DNA of 64,000 bases, taken from positions 41,187,677 to 41,251,676 of the forward strand of contig NC_067116.1 in NCBI RefSeq assembly GCF_021347895.1, given 5' to 3'. Below, one piece after another: positions 1 through 22,839 of the stretch. The notes beneath the pieces are model-generated. The model worked only from the letters and a program-made list of their open reading frames with translations. It made no database searches and was not told the origin of the DNA. Source of the stretch: Acanthochromis polyacanthus (Eukaryota; Chordata; Actinopteri; Pomacentridae). Both the position numbers and the translations under genes were made by a program. How positions within the stretch are numbered: position 1 is the first letter of the stretch; each line of letters starts with the position of its first letter.

Positions 1-199
1 TATTTCACTTGCTGAAGACAAAACTGAAGAGTTCAGCATCACCGGCTGATGTTAGCATAAAACTGGATTCTATCACATCATCTTTTACCACATCATCTGC
101 ACAGTTCTTGCACCATTTGAATGTTTCTTGTACTTTACATCACTCTATAAGCCACTTTTTCCATCCTACACTCTTGAACTACTGTGAATATTATTATAC

Positions 200-292
200 T
201 TATAATTATATTTGTGTTTATTGTTGTTTATTGTGCTGCTGTAACATGGGAAATTTCCCCGGACACGGGGAGTAATAAAGGGTTATCTTATT
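200..292 (+). repeat. 3' end of a dispersed retroelement, copy 1
   Basis: A block with a TGTAACATGGGAAATTTCCC core, then AATAAA and a TTATCTTA-type tail. The same block appears inverted near 10,822-10,935, so it is dispersed rather than local. The poly(A)-like signal and short tandem tail suit the 3' end of a non-LTR element; I do not name the family. The rest of 1-1,031 shows no coding sequence I can support. Confidence 0.6.
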
Positions 293-1031
293 TTAAAATG
301 CCACAAGAACAAGCAAGTAGTGAAAACAGCAGCAGAGGCCTGGTAGAGCATCACCAGGGATGAAAGCCAGCGTCTGGTGACGTCTACGGGTTCCAGACTT
401 CAGGCTGTCATTGAATACAACCAAATATTAAAAGTGACAATTTGATCTATAATTCTCTTAGTTTGTCCGATTGCTTTTGGTCCCTTTAAAAGGTGGAGGG
501 TAGATATAGAATGTGTCGTAACTCCTGCGCCTTCACTTGATTTGGATGCAGATACTCTGAAATTAAAGCTCAAAGTCCAAATATTTATGGACCTCCGTTT
601 ATTCTTCAAACTAGGGATTCAGTGGGTTTAAATCTAAAATGCGCGTTAATACAATAAATAGCTGCTGAGTTGCCAGTTTAGTGGGTTTAATCTGAAGTAA
701 CTGGCACAGCAGCTTCATAATAAGTTGTAGCACCCATCATGTTCAACTGTTGGAAAAGTGGTACGTTATCTCATCTGTCTCAGTTTTATGAAGCTGAATA
801 ACTCTGCATTGTGCTGTAAGATATCTGCCATCTTTTTATCTCTGTCCCTGTACGTGAAATTCAAGAGCGTCTTTAAACTTTCACACCTCATGAGAGGAAA
901 CTTGGGTTGCACATCACCTAAATATAGCTGCAGCTTCTGCCAAACAGAAACAGTTGAGGTGTCACTGCGGTTTCCTACCAGCTCAGTTATTCACTCTGTT
1001 GTTGTGGCATCTTTCCTCCTTGTTCCTTCAG

Positions 1032-4000
1032 ACCAATGATCCCGTCACTAATATCTGCCAAGCAGCAGACAAACAGCTCTTCACTTTAGTGGAGTGGGCC
1101 AAGAGGATCCCGCACTTCTCCGAACTTCCCCTCGACGACCAGGTCATCTTACTACGAGCAGGTAAGTTTAATGCATGTATGCGTGATTAAAACAGACACT
1201 CAAACAGAACATGTCAGAGTAAACAGCCCTTTCTGTGACCTCCTGTCCTCGTGTTTGTGTGGAGTAGCTGTTCATCCCCAGACAGGCCATCTATTTAAGT
1301 CTGTTACATTTACACACACATTTCTACCATCTAGTTTAATAGAGCAGTGAAGCCAAATATAACTGGACTATTTGCCGAGTCCCAATAGTACGGTTTGCAC
1401 AGTGCTGACCTCTGCTGGGGAGAGATTTTACAGACATGCCTGGGGAAAAAGTCAAGAAGTCACACAACAGACATATTAAGAGTCTTTGTAACTAACACGG
1501 TCCGCTGTGGAATACGTCAAATCCTATAAATATAATACATCTCTGTCTTTCGCCGCGCACATTAACAAATCTTCAGGCCAAACTCAAAGCCAGACTAGAT
1601 TTCCTCTTCCGTAACACAGCCTCCTTCACTCATGCTGCCAGTCGTCACGATGACAATACTTCATCATTTACAAAATGGCCCCAAGTACTGAGCTCGTTAT
1701 CACTCAGCCGTGAATGCACCCTTCCACACGCCACCACTGCGATCTCTATAGATTAGTGCGGTGGCCCTCACTTCATACACGGCGGCTTCACCACCGCTTT
1801 CATTTTGTTTATAAATCAATTCTGAGAAAGACACCTCCCCACCTGTCCTCTATTCTTCACCTTGTCCATAATTCATATCACACTACACCAATACTTCCAC
1901 TATTTTTGGTCGTAGCTGCTTTCGATTGACTGGAACGCCTTACAAAACACCTCAAATATGCAACAAGGACTCCACTCGCCACCTTCAAGCTTAAACTCCA
2001 ACAGATTGTAGTTAATTGTTGCTCCTGGTGATCACTTCAGACCTTTCTTACACCCATGCATAAATACACTGCTCAGCACAATAAAAACACTAGTATTTTG
2101 TTAGACTGCCTTTAGCTTTGAGTACGGGACTCATTCGCTGTTGCATCGTTTTGAAATGAGAAGCTCCTCACTGCACCAGCTAAAGTTAAATAAGTTGTTG
2201 CAGCTGAAACATATTTATCACAGCAGTGATTATCCAATAGAAGGCTCTTATCTATTTGCTTAGTTAAATCCAGGTGACGACTTTTTTTGGGGGCCAGGCA
2301 GTGTGTATACACACACACTTCCTTACACCTCATGCACATTTATTTTTCACTCACATGTATATGCTTCCATGCTTCTTACCTGTTAGCTTTTATTTTGTCA
2401 TGTTTATATGTCTGTTTGTGTCTGTGCTTTACACCTGTATTTGTTCCTGCTGGCGCCTCTTGGCCAGATCATGTTTGTAAACTTGGAACTAGTTCTCAAA
2501 CATTTTTACCAGATATAATAAAGGTCAAATAAAAAAACCTCTGATGAGCTGCGCTTACTTAATTTTTCTCTTTGGCATCCAGGCTGGAACGAGCTGCTCA
2601 TCGCTTCTTTCTCGCATCGCTCAGTCACGGTTAAAGACGGCATCCTGCTGGCAACAGGTCTGCACGTCCACAGGAGCAGCGCCCACAGTGCAGGAGTGGG
2701 GTCCATCTTTGATAGGTAGGAAACATGGCAAACAAATTGACTTTACACAGCTGTAGGTGTTTACAGGTGGAAATATGGACTGAAATGATCATGCCAAACC
2801 AGTATGAAATGATGCAAAAATATGACCTAAGAAGACCATATTTTGCTCACACACCTGTCCAAAAGCTCTGCAGCCACTCAGCCGCTTCTACTGCAGCCTG
2901 CATGGTGAGGCGTTTAGGGAACATCGGTTAATTCTAACATCTGTGGATGAGTTATTGGAAAGTGCGAACAACTAAGAAAGCTGGTCGAATGCCCCTTAAA
3001 TGTCTCATGCAATTTTCTGGTGGTAATAAAGTTCAGTTAAACATGTTTGTGATAAAAATGCTAATGATTTAGGGATAGGGCGTTTTTCCTATTATCAGTA
3101 TTCACATTTTTTGACCGATTATCGATAAATGCTTCAGGTGTGATGCAGCCTCGTCTCTCTGTGTGTCATCTCTCTGTGGTCTCAGAGATGCCTCTCAAGC
3201 AGAAACTGTATAAAACTGAACAAAAAGCACAAGCAAAATCCAGGAAATTAGCTGCTCTCATGGTGGCTAATGCTACGCTAATGGCTAGCGGCTAAGTTAG
3301 AAGGCAGCTACAGATGAACCTGAAACAGAATCTGGAAAACAAGGATTAATAAAGCTTTAAGATATGCACCTTAGTGGGTAATAAAAGTGACAGAACAGTT
3401 AAAAATTAATAAAACAGAGAAGAAAAGCTGACGTAACTGCAGGAGACAAACTGATCAATCTCAGTTGATCGCATATAAACAGAAGAGATAATTTAATTAT
3501 TCCTGTTTCTACTTTACATAGCTATAGTCACCGTTATTAATGAAGCAGCCTAGGTATGAATGACAGGTTCTCCATCTACTGCTTGCCGTTAAAATATTAC
3601 ATTATATCGGCCTTTCTTGATTAACAATAATCAGCATTGGTTTCGGCCCCAAGAGACCTGGTCGATCCTTCGTACACGTATTTTTGGTATTGATACTGAC
3701 CTTCTTATTCTCTTGATTTCCTACAGAGTCCTCACAGAGCTGGTATCTAAAATGAAAGACATGCAGATGGACAAGACAGAACTGGGCTGCCTGCGAGCGA
3801 TCGTCCTCTTTAATCCAGGTCAGTCTGGTCATCTGTCGGCTTTCCGTGATGCACTTGAACACACCACAACAATTTCCTGATGAATTTTAGATTTGTGTTG
3901 CAATTATCAGCAGATGACTTGTTTTGCTTTCGTTTTCTTATGTTTTATGTTTTTGTAATGGTACCCAGCATCTGTGACGTGATGCTTTCATTTCTGTTTT

Positions 4001-5355
4001 GACTTCAGATACGTTTGACTACTGCAGGTAGGCAGGTGCTGCTACGTGGTCGTGTTTGACTTTGACTGTGTTTGTTTCAGACGCTAAAGGTTTGTCAAAC
4101 CCCCAGAGGTCGAGGGTTTGAGGGAAAAGGTCTACGCTTCTCTGGAGTCGTATACGAAACAGAAGTACCCAGACCAGCCCGGCAGGTAGATAATCCATCA
4201 CATTACAACATTGATCAGTAACCAACACCTATGTTTAGCTGCTGCAGTGGAGATTTCATTTTACAGCACGTTAGCGCACAGCTCTGACTTTAGTAAAACA
4301 CTTTGACTCGGCCACAGCGGTAAATTTAAACGGAAAGAAAATGATTGTTTTGTTCGGATTGTTCCCATTGATTATTTTTATTGACCTTTTGGGAGCTGAA
4401 TGAGAACAATGGTTACTGGGAGATAAAAGCCCACATTTATACTTCCTCAAATGCAATCAAAAACACACCATATACATCTCTGTGCAGCATTTTAATGACT
4501 GAAAAGTAAAGCAAAAATCCATTCTTATAGCAAATTCTAAAATTCTGTAAGTTTTACTGTGTGGCTTTATATATATGTAACATATATGATGACATTCAAA
4601 TGTTCAGTCAACATATAATTTAGTGTTTTTCTGTTATTTTACTAGATATGTTTCTGTAACTTGACATAACACTAAATATCAGATTAAAAATGATGTACAA
4701 TATTTTACTCCTTAATTTTCTTTATTTAAAAAACAAAACATCAAATATCTCTAAAATATTTTTTTCTTAATGACATACAGAAAAACATGGAATAATAATT
4801 GTATGCTCGATTGTTTTTTAAAAAAAATAAATGACCATTTACAAAAATACCGACTTTTGAAGTCAACATTATTTGACCTGTGTTTTTAAGCTTAGTCTGT
4901 AAATTTTTTGGTTTTTTTTCTGTGATTTTACTAGATATTAGTTGTGATTTAATAAAACATAGAAAATCTCTAAAATAACAGTTATCATTTTTGAAAGATT
5001 TCCCATTTTTATATCCCATAACTGTAAAAATAATGATACTTTTGCTCAATAAAATACAGTGAAATTAGTCATTTTACAGTCAGACATTGTAAAAGAAGGA
5101 ATTGTGTAATGTACAGTTCTTTAGAAATCAACTTTAAAATTGAGAACACAGCTTGCGTTGTTGCTCTCTTCACCTCACGTATTCGCTTTTGTTTCCGTCT
5201 TTTGCAGGTTTGCCAAACTGCTGCTCCGCCTTCCTGCCCTTCGCTCCATCGGCCTCAAGTGTCTGGAGCATCTGTTCTTCTTCAAGCTAATCGGCGACAC
5301 ACCGATCGACACCTTCCTGATGGAGATGCTGGAGGCTCCGCATCAGATCACATGA
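1032..5355 (+). CDS. rxrg: Retinoid X receptor gamma-type nuclear receptor, 3' part (ligand-binding domain), with a frameshift
   Basis: Five exons: 1032-1161, 2583-2715, 3727-3818, 4081-4185, 5208-5355 (stop TGA 5353-5355), all with AG/GT borders. They encode most of the RXR ligand-binding domain, from [15 protein letters not shown] through [13 protein letters not shown] and [15 protein letters not shown] to the helix-12 AF-2 core [13 protein letters not shown]. RXRs bind 9-cis retinoids and are obligate dimer partners of many nuclear receptors. Subtype gamma is favoured by [31 protein letters not shown] and YTKQKYP, although [11 protein letters not shown] and EAPHQ are alpha-like. The DNA-binding and N-terminal exons lie outside the window. 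One base is missing in exon four: after SNP the frame reads QRSRV and stops at 4119-4121, while the +1 frame resumes [14 protein letters not shown] to the end. The five exons sum to 608 bases, one short of a multiple of three. Confidence 0.93.
2070..2312. mobile_element. Internally deleted relative of the Tc1-like element at 41,135
   Basis: This rxrg intron segment resembles the two ends of the element at 41,135-42,083 joined together. The left part matches about 41,180-41,230 (ACTGCCTTTAG through the ATTCGCTGT region). From about 2,157 it jumps to sequence matching about 41,938-42,085, ending in GGCAGTGTGT. This is MITE-like structure by internal deletion; the left inverted terminal repeat is degraded. 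Confidence 0.6.
4560..5100. repeat. AT-rich dispersed repeat, rxrg last intron
   Basis: AT-rich tract with recurring phrases such as CTGTGATTTTACTAGATATTA, ATTTACAAAAATAC and CTGTAAA. The same phrases recur in selp and sell introns (32,270-33,050, 34,500-35,700, 39,300-39,780) and, on the other strand, at 55,980-56,600. It looks like a dispersed non-coding family; I do not recognise its name. Confidence 0.55.
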
Positions 5356-6934
5356 CAGCAGTCTCCCCCTTCCCCTGTACATACTCCCACTGCGAGCGAT
5401 ACGAAGATGGAATTAAACAAAAAGAGACTTGATTGAAATTGTAAAACGACATATTTTGTACCGATAAAAAGGAAAAAAAAACAACCATGTAATTAAAATT
5501 TTACAAACAATATTCTGAGGGGCAGGCGTCACAACGAATTCTAATAGAGCTGTTAACAGATTTTTGTAAATAGATAATTTCAGGTGTTTGTTTTAAAAGC
5601 CACGCAATGCAATTTGACAAAGAATCATATTTTATTCAGAGGAATTGTATAAAAAAAACCCAAACAAAAACCAACCCCGCATTTCATAAAACACATTTGA
5701 GAATTCTTACAGAATAAAGTTATTTAAAATGAAATGTGCCTGCATTGTCTGTGTTGTCATTAGCTTCTTCTTCCAGGCCTCGTCCAGCAGATGGCGTCCA
5801 CAGAGTGTGAGGAGACGGATGCAGCTTCCCAGCATGTTTGATGTCCATCTGTCTGTGCAGATTCCTGAATCCTCAGAGCTGCAGGACTCAGCGTCCGGGA
5901 CACATTTCACCTCATCACCGAGAGCTGCGATGTTGTGAAATCCGCTGGCAGCGACGATGTTGCGGGGAAATGGAAATATGCACAGAAAAAGGGTAACAAA
6001 GGCAGGACTAGACTTCAATGAGCGAATATGTTGGAATATGCGGACAAAATTGTAGCGCCAAAGTTTGAGACACATCAGGGAAGATGTCATCAAAAAATGT
6101 AAATACTTTAATATACTGTTCTGCTATTTCATCACAACTCCTACTAGATACAGTCTAATTCCTACTAGATACAGTCAATTTCCATTCGTTTTCAGGTCTT
6201 TTCTTGCATGATAGTGGCCTTTCTAAGCTTTGAATAGCATTGAAATCACGAAACTGGTCTGAATATGTCAAAAGAAGTGTTTTTAAGGCATACGGATGTA
6301 CAATTCCTCAGTTTTTTATAAGAATATACATGTAAAAGCTTATATTTACCGCTAACATAAGAATCATATAAATTTTTCCATTTGTTTGAGCAAAAGCACC
6401 AAACATTTTTAGTGAAATATATAAAAGTGTAAGACTTTAGAGCAAAGGCAGTTAAGATTTCCAATCATTTATGTGCACTGTCCACTAATGCAATAATATA
6501 GCAGTTAACAGGAGTAAAATAAAGTATTATTGTGTGTCTAAAACGCTAACCAGCTTTCTGTTTGTCTTGTCTAACATCCGTGTTGCAGTTGAGGTCAGAG
6601 CAACACCAGAATTAGAAATTACGTAAAGTCTGCATGCATCAAAATGACTGATTCCTTTAGGGGGCTTCTTTCCCATGTAGAGGGGCAAAAAGGGAGAGAA
6701 AAGGGGCATCTTACCCCATGGCCTGGGGAAAATTCCTGATTATGGATTTGGCTTTAAGACGACAAAAGTTGAAGTCTGTTTGGATTGAATTCCACTCTAA
6801 ATTCCTGCACACCGGAAAGATTTCTACTACGTTTAATTGCCTCTATGATTTCCTGGTTTTGCTACACTTGCTTTGACTTGACTTGTAACACTGACGGTCA
6901 TATGTTTGCAATTTTTACCATTTTTATCCTTCTG

Positions 6935-7027
6935 ACTGTATTTCTGATTAATGTTATCTTCACTGAGAAAAAACAAACTTTTCTTTCAGAAATAAGGACA
7001 TTTCTAAGTGACCCCAAACTTTTGAAC
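6935..7027. mobile_element. Solo right end of the GTTCAAAAGTTTGGGGTCAC MITE
   Basis: It ends with the inverted form of the 20-base terminal repeat (GTGACCCCAAACTTTTGAAC). The preceding about 70 bases (TTCTGATTAATGTTATCTT onward) match the right part of the full element at 42,802-43,145. Confidence 0.7.
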
Positions 7028-7427
7028 GGTAATGTACATATTTATGAAGTCATTCATTCAATTTATTATAAATATATTTTTTAAAGAAAATAGACATTGT
7101 TCCTAAAAGGAGTCTTAATATCCCAGCTTATCCAATATAAGATTTAATTTTTAAAGTATTTTGTAACGTTTTCTTGATTTTAAATTTTTAACTTGTTTTT
7201 ATTGCAAAACATTTATCATCTATTGATTGTTATACTTGCATGTTTTTAACCTTTTTATCCTTGTTTTAAATATTTTTCTAGTATTTTCTTAGTGTTAACT
7301 GTTGCACAATAAAAGAACAAGACAAAATCATTGCATGAGTGAACATACTTGATAACAAAGCCACTTAAGAAATACTTATTGTACCATGTATGTATTTCTT
7401 TAAGGAAATGGTGGACATTACTTGGAA

Positions 7428-7429
7428 TG

Positions 7430-7516
<87 letters not shown>
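7428..7516. repeat. (TATC)n microsatellite
   Basis: About 22 uninterrupted copies of a TATC/ATCT tetranucleotide, roughly 550 bp upstream of the lmx1a start codon. Confidence 0.97.
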
Positions 7517-7602
7517 CCTCAGAATGTGACCTTTTGACCTGGATTTCACTTCACAGGGGAAAAATGCCTTCATGGTTTTAGTGCAACTGACTTTGTGGCA
7601 TT

Positions 7603-7690
7603 TAGAGAGCGAGAGAGGCAGACAGACAGAGGGGGAGAGAGAGAGACAGGGGAGGGAGGGAGGAAAGGAGGGAGGGAGAGAGGTAACCTG
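7603..7690. repeat. Purine-rich GA/GGGA tract
   Basis: Nearly all-purine + strand (GAGAGAGGCAGACAGACAG, then GGGAGGGAGGAAAGG), followed by a pyrimidine-rich CTCTCT tract to about 7,755. Low complexity, upstream of lmx1a. Confidence 0.9.
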
Positions 7691-8071
7691 CACCTGCACA
7701 TCAAGTCCCTCTCACTTTCTGTCTCTCTCTCTCTTTATGTTTCTCTCTCTCTCCTTCCCGTTCGCTCCTAATAGGATAATTGATAGTCAGCCTGAAGCCT
7801 AAATAGTCGATAACTGGACTCTGAGTCTCTGGGAGCTCTGAAGGACAAACTTTGATGCGCCGAGCAGCAAGTTGCAGCAGGACTTTGAGCTCCGGAGATG
7901 CTCTGAAGGAGCCGGGAGAGAAAACACTTTGTGCACTGTGAGGAAGATCGCATTTTACAGGCATGTGCTGTTTTTACTCAAATACACGTAGCGTAAATTT
8001 TACTTTGCAAAAAATACCTTCTTTATTAAATTTGTTCCAAACGCTTTGCTGTGTTTCTTCAGAGAACTGCA

Positions 8072-18919
<10,848 letters not shown>

Positions 18920-19272
18920 AGGGGGAGATCAGACTGAAACCTCCCCCTGCAACGTGTCACGGCATTTATCTCCTGGAGGCGGTTCAGTAAGCGGATGGCT
19001 ACACTGTGATACCAGGCAATATACCACATTCACCTCTATACAAGCGTGATTCCACTACTGCCTCTTATGCTTTACAAACCCTGTGTACAGCATCTAAAGT
19101 CTCCTGTGTATGTCTGCATGACACAGCTGGGCCTCCCTCGCTGAATGTTACATTATGAGACTGCATCTACTCGTGTAAATAGCCATTTGGGTGTGTGTTT
19201 GTATTTATTCTCACAATGTGTGTGTGTGTGTGTGCCGTTACACCTTGAATGAATAATCGATAATCCAAATAT

Positions 19273-19278
19273 AATAAA
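19273..19278 (+). terminator. Poly(A) signal of lmx1a
   Basis: AATAAA about 355 bp past the lmx1a stop codon. It follows a TG-rich tract and a run of AT sequence and gives a plausible short 3' UTR. Confidence 0.6.
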
Positions 19279-19299
19279 TATGAAACAGTGATGTGAAGA

Positions 19300-22200
19300 C
19301 AAAGCGCAGCCTGGTTTTTCAGTGAGGTATTCATGCCGAGGGTCACATTCGGGTCAGGTCCATCCTCGGTGCTTATCGGGCCGATCTAGGTGACGGGTCA
19401 GCGAGACATCTTCCCCTGGCTGTGAGGTGGATCATCAGATTGTAAAACTCCGAGGCCATGACAGCCACATGGGTCAGTGGCAGGTAAGCATCACATCCAC
19501 GCCGCCATCATCAACGCTCACATTGTGCTCCTCGCGGTCAAAGGCCCTCGCTGCATTTTTCTGCCTTTTCCTTCTTCCTCCAGTCAAAGAGGATGGGAGG
19601 TGGTGGTGGTGGTGGTGGAGGAGGAGGAGGAGAGGGACCACCCAGGCGCTGTGCCCAGCTGGAATGTACCAATCCTGGGAAGGCAGAAAACCCAGGGAGG
19701 GGGCTACCAGACAACAGAGGGGCTGAAAGCTGTGTCAGGGGAGAATGCCCAGGGTGACACGGAGATATGAAGCCCCACTGTATGGAGCGCCTCCTTGCCC
19801 CAGCCGTGAACCCTCTCCTGGACCCATCTCATATTTCCCACTATGAAATCAGACCTTCCAGAGCAGAGAGCGCAAGTCAATGGTCAGGAACAATCTAACT
19901 GTCTGTCACCATTGTGAGCCGCTGCCAGCCAGAGCTAAAGAAGTGTGCAGCCGAGTATACCTACAGTATCCAGAGTCCGTTTTGTATCTGTGTCTGTATC
20001 TGCTCTGAGTGTCTGCTGGCATGTGAACGTGTGCATGTGGGAGAAGCCGCAACACTCTTTGTTGTATCATAATGCATTTCCTTGTATCCTTAGGTAGATG
20101 AAGGGAGAGGGGAAAAAAACGGACTTAAATATCAGGGATGGAAGCCAAGCCGGTCACCTGCGGGGTCTTTTCCCTTCTCATCTGCAGGTCTGTGCGCAGT
20201 TGGCGTGCATATATGGCTGCCAGCAGCAGTGGGTGGGATGAGAAAAATAATCAAACCGTGATCATACGGTCGCAGCGGGTAGCAATAACCTCATTATTAT
20301 TCTGATGGTAGCCAAACAGTTTCCTGTCAACAGTTCGGTTATTTATTGCAGCCTCCATGCCAACTGCAGGCCACAAACCCTCTGTCTTTTAACTGCTATA
20401 ATTGGCTTCACGCTGCTGCAGCGCCAAGACAGATGCACACGCTTTACTGAAGACACCACAAAGGATGTTTGCAGCACAAACAGAAAGTCTGGTGCTGTAT
20501 TATTGGTTCAGAAAGATTTTAAGAAAGATTTTCTTTAGAAGATATGGTCATGCAGTTGAAGTTTCATGCTTGTTTCAGACAATGAATTTACACCTGTAAA
20601 TTTACACTTGAATTCACAAGTAAATGAGTTAACTCCAGTAAATGCATGCTGTCTTTCAATTAGGAGAGTCTCAAGATAATATATATTCTTGGCAAATATG
20701 TCAGCTGTATTACCAAATGCAAATTTTAAAGTTTGGTTTTGGAATTTTTTGGTAAATTAGGATCTTGTTTGCCTTTCTGCCAACATATTTGTGTGCACGA
20801 CTCTCGACAGTAACGCCTAATTGGCCTTAATGTAAACCATGCACACGAAACACCAGAACAAAATGATATTTAAGGTAAAACAGACAAACAAAACAAAAAA
20901 ACCCACAATAACAATAATAATGTTCAAAGTAGAACCACAAACTCTACAAAACATGCCTGAAGAACCCTAAAGGCACCATTTTAAACTCAAAACTTTCCTC
21001 CACAGCAGCAAGAACCCCAAAATATACTATGTGAGAGATGAGACTATGTGTGAGGTCAAGAATGACACCTCTCCTCTGAATTCGTACAGACATGCACAAC
21101 CTTCACATCTGGATGCAGGGGATCAGTGGATGCACACAAATGAACATCTGACAAGACACTGTTATAGTGACTTGATCCAAGTGAAATACACTGTGTAAGA
21201 TATAAGAAGCCAGACTTCTCCAGACAGATCTAACTTGTTGTAGGGCAAACACTCAGTTCATGTAATCTAGAGATAAAGTCAAGTCGCTGTAGGGCTGGGC
21301 GATAAATCGATTTTATAGATTAATTCGACTTTGCACTTAATGCCGATTGTTTTCATGAAAACCGATTTTCTCATCAGTATCCGCCACCAACACCTGCCTG
21401 CTGGGCTCCCGTAGTTCTGAGTGCCTTAAATCCACCGGCAGGGCCCTGCTGAAGGTTCACAAGTCCCGTTTGGTCACTGAAGGGGCCTGAGCCCCCAAGC
21501 TCGAGCTGTCCTCTTTAAAGTCTCTTCTGAAAACCCACTTTTATTTTTACAATTTTAATGTGTTTTTATGGGAGCTGTTTTAAATGATTTATTATTATTT
21601 TAACTTATTTCTTTTTCTGTAACACACCTTGTAGCTGTGTGTTTTGAAAGCTGCTATACAAATAAAGTTAATATTATTATTATCATCGTTACCTGTCAGT
21701 ATGAGGAAAAGGGTTCACAGCGGCAGGGGGCGCTGCAGGAGTCGCGGGTCACGGGGGTTCGGCTACGACGCCACTGTGGTGAGCGGAGACAGCTGACTTG
21801 AACCCGGAAGCTGTGCTGCACGTAAATTTTGGGGTCTTTAATTAAGAGTTAATGGCGGTTCATGGCATAGATATGTGTAGAACCCTTCTATATATATCTA
21901 TGGCTCATGGTCAGGCGTAAACTAACCGTGACGTCACCCGTTGGTTTCAACGCCGAGAAAATGAAGCCCGGATTTTGCTCCTTCCTGGTCACCGTTTTGG
22001 ATTTTCTGGAGCCAGTGACGTAAAAAGCGTCATCAAACAGACTGGACCGGAGAGCAACTAGGGGCAGGATTGGCTGAGGACTCTCTTTTCCCGCCCACAT
22101 TTTACCGCAGAGGCTTCTGTTGCTGTCTATCAAGTATAGCCACGCCCCCTGGCTCCGCCAACTTTAACGATTTATTTAAAATTCAGTATTGATTTATTTT

Positions 22201-22835
22201 AAGATCGGCCACCTGATCTCTCATTTTGACCATGAAAACTAACGGGAAAAAATCCTGAGCTGTGTTTGTATATATCTATGATAGACATGACGAGAGGGAT
22301 GACTTGCGGAGATGGAGCGGGATTTAGATGGTTAGATTTAAGCTGGAGCTGGTGCCGGTGGACCGACGGGATAGGCGGAGCTGGAGAACCGGACGTTTCC
22401 TGATGCGGATTTGAAGTTACGGAACTAAAGTAGCCGAAATATCAAAAGTTGTTGAGGACTCTTGAGATTTAGGACACGCCATCTCAACTTCTGCTTTGGT
22501 TTTAATGCTGCACTCCTGCTGTAAAGACGAATCGACCCACCGGATGTGACCACAGTCAGAAGGTAATGGAGGCTACCATAGACTGTATATAAAGATAATT
22601 TGCCAAATGCTGGTCCATGTTTATTGTGGTACACGCCATGTCACCAAACAGCACAGTGACTACTTGTAACCCTATAAATAGACCGACTGACTGACCACAA
22701 GTTTGTAGACACCTGTGATGCTAATTAGAGGACACACCTTGATTGAACATGTTCCTGTGGTCACATTATTTTCAGTCTTTTCTAGGGGTACCATCATTTT
22801 TGTCCACGTGTGTATATATGTGTATGTATATATAT
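19300..22835. other. lmx1a to selectin-cluster intergenic region
   Basis: Non-coding as far as I can see. 19,320-20,230 is unusually GC-rich with a GGT/GGA-rich low-complexity stretch near 19,600. From 21,290 on it is a patchwork of dispersed repeats: a GGGCTGGGCGATAAATCGAT element, a LINE-like 3' end, and short modules around 21,840-22,680. No selectin membrane or tail exon was found here, which matters for the chimeric gene to the right. Confidence 0.5.
21375..21690 (+). mobile_element. 5'-truncated non-LTR retrotransposon 3' end
   Basis: CACAAGTCCCGTTTGGTCACT, CTGTCCTCTTTAAAGTCTCTT, GAAAACCCACTTTTATTTTT and GCTGCTATACAAATAAAGTT, then an (ATT)n tail. This is the layout of the 3' end of an L2/CR1-like fish LINE or a SINE sharing its tail. 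A different LINE 3' end is at 43,160-43,735. Confidence 0.6.
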
Positions 22836-22839
22836 AAAT

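Larger units (their letters stand above)
5356..8071. other. rxrg 3' region and rxrg-lmx1a intergenic sequence
   Basis: This begins as the probable rxrg 3' UTR. An AATAAA lies at about 5,714 within AGAATAAAGTT. Beyond it are a 24-base direct duplication (CCTACTAGATACAGT, about 6,140-6,178), a MITE end, a TATC microsatellite and a GA-rich tract. The lmx1a promoter and 5' UTR probably lie between about 7,700 and 8,071. I found no convincing gene. Confidence 0.5.

Noticed and set aside
5707..6093. 128-codon open frame on the minus strand past rxrg
   Set aside because: No recognisable domain, no splice-like borders, and it overlaps the probable rxrg 3' region.
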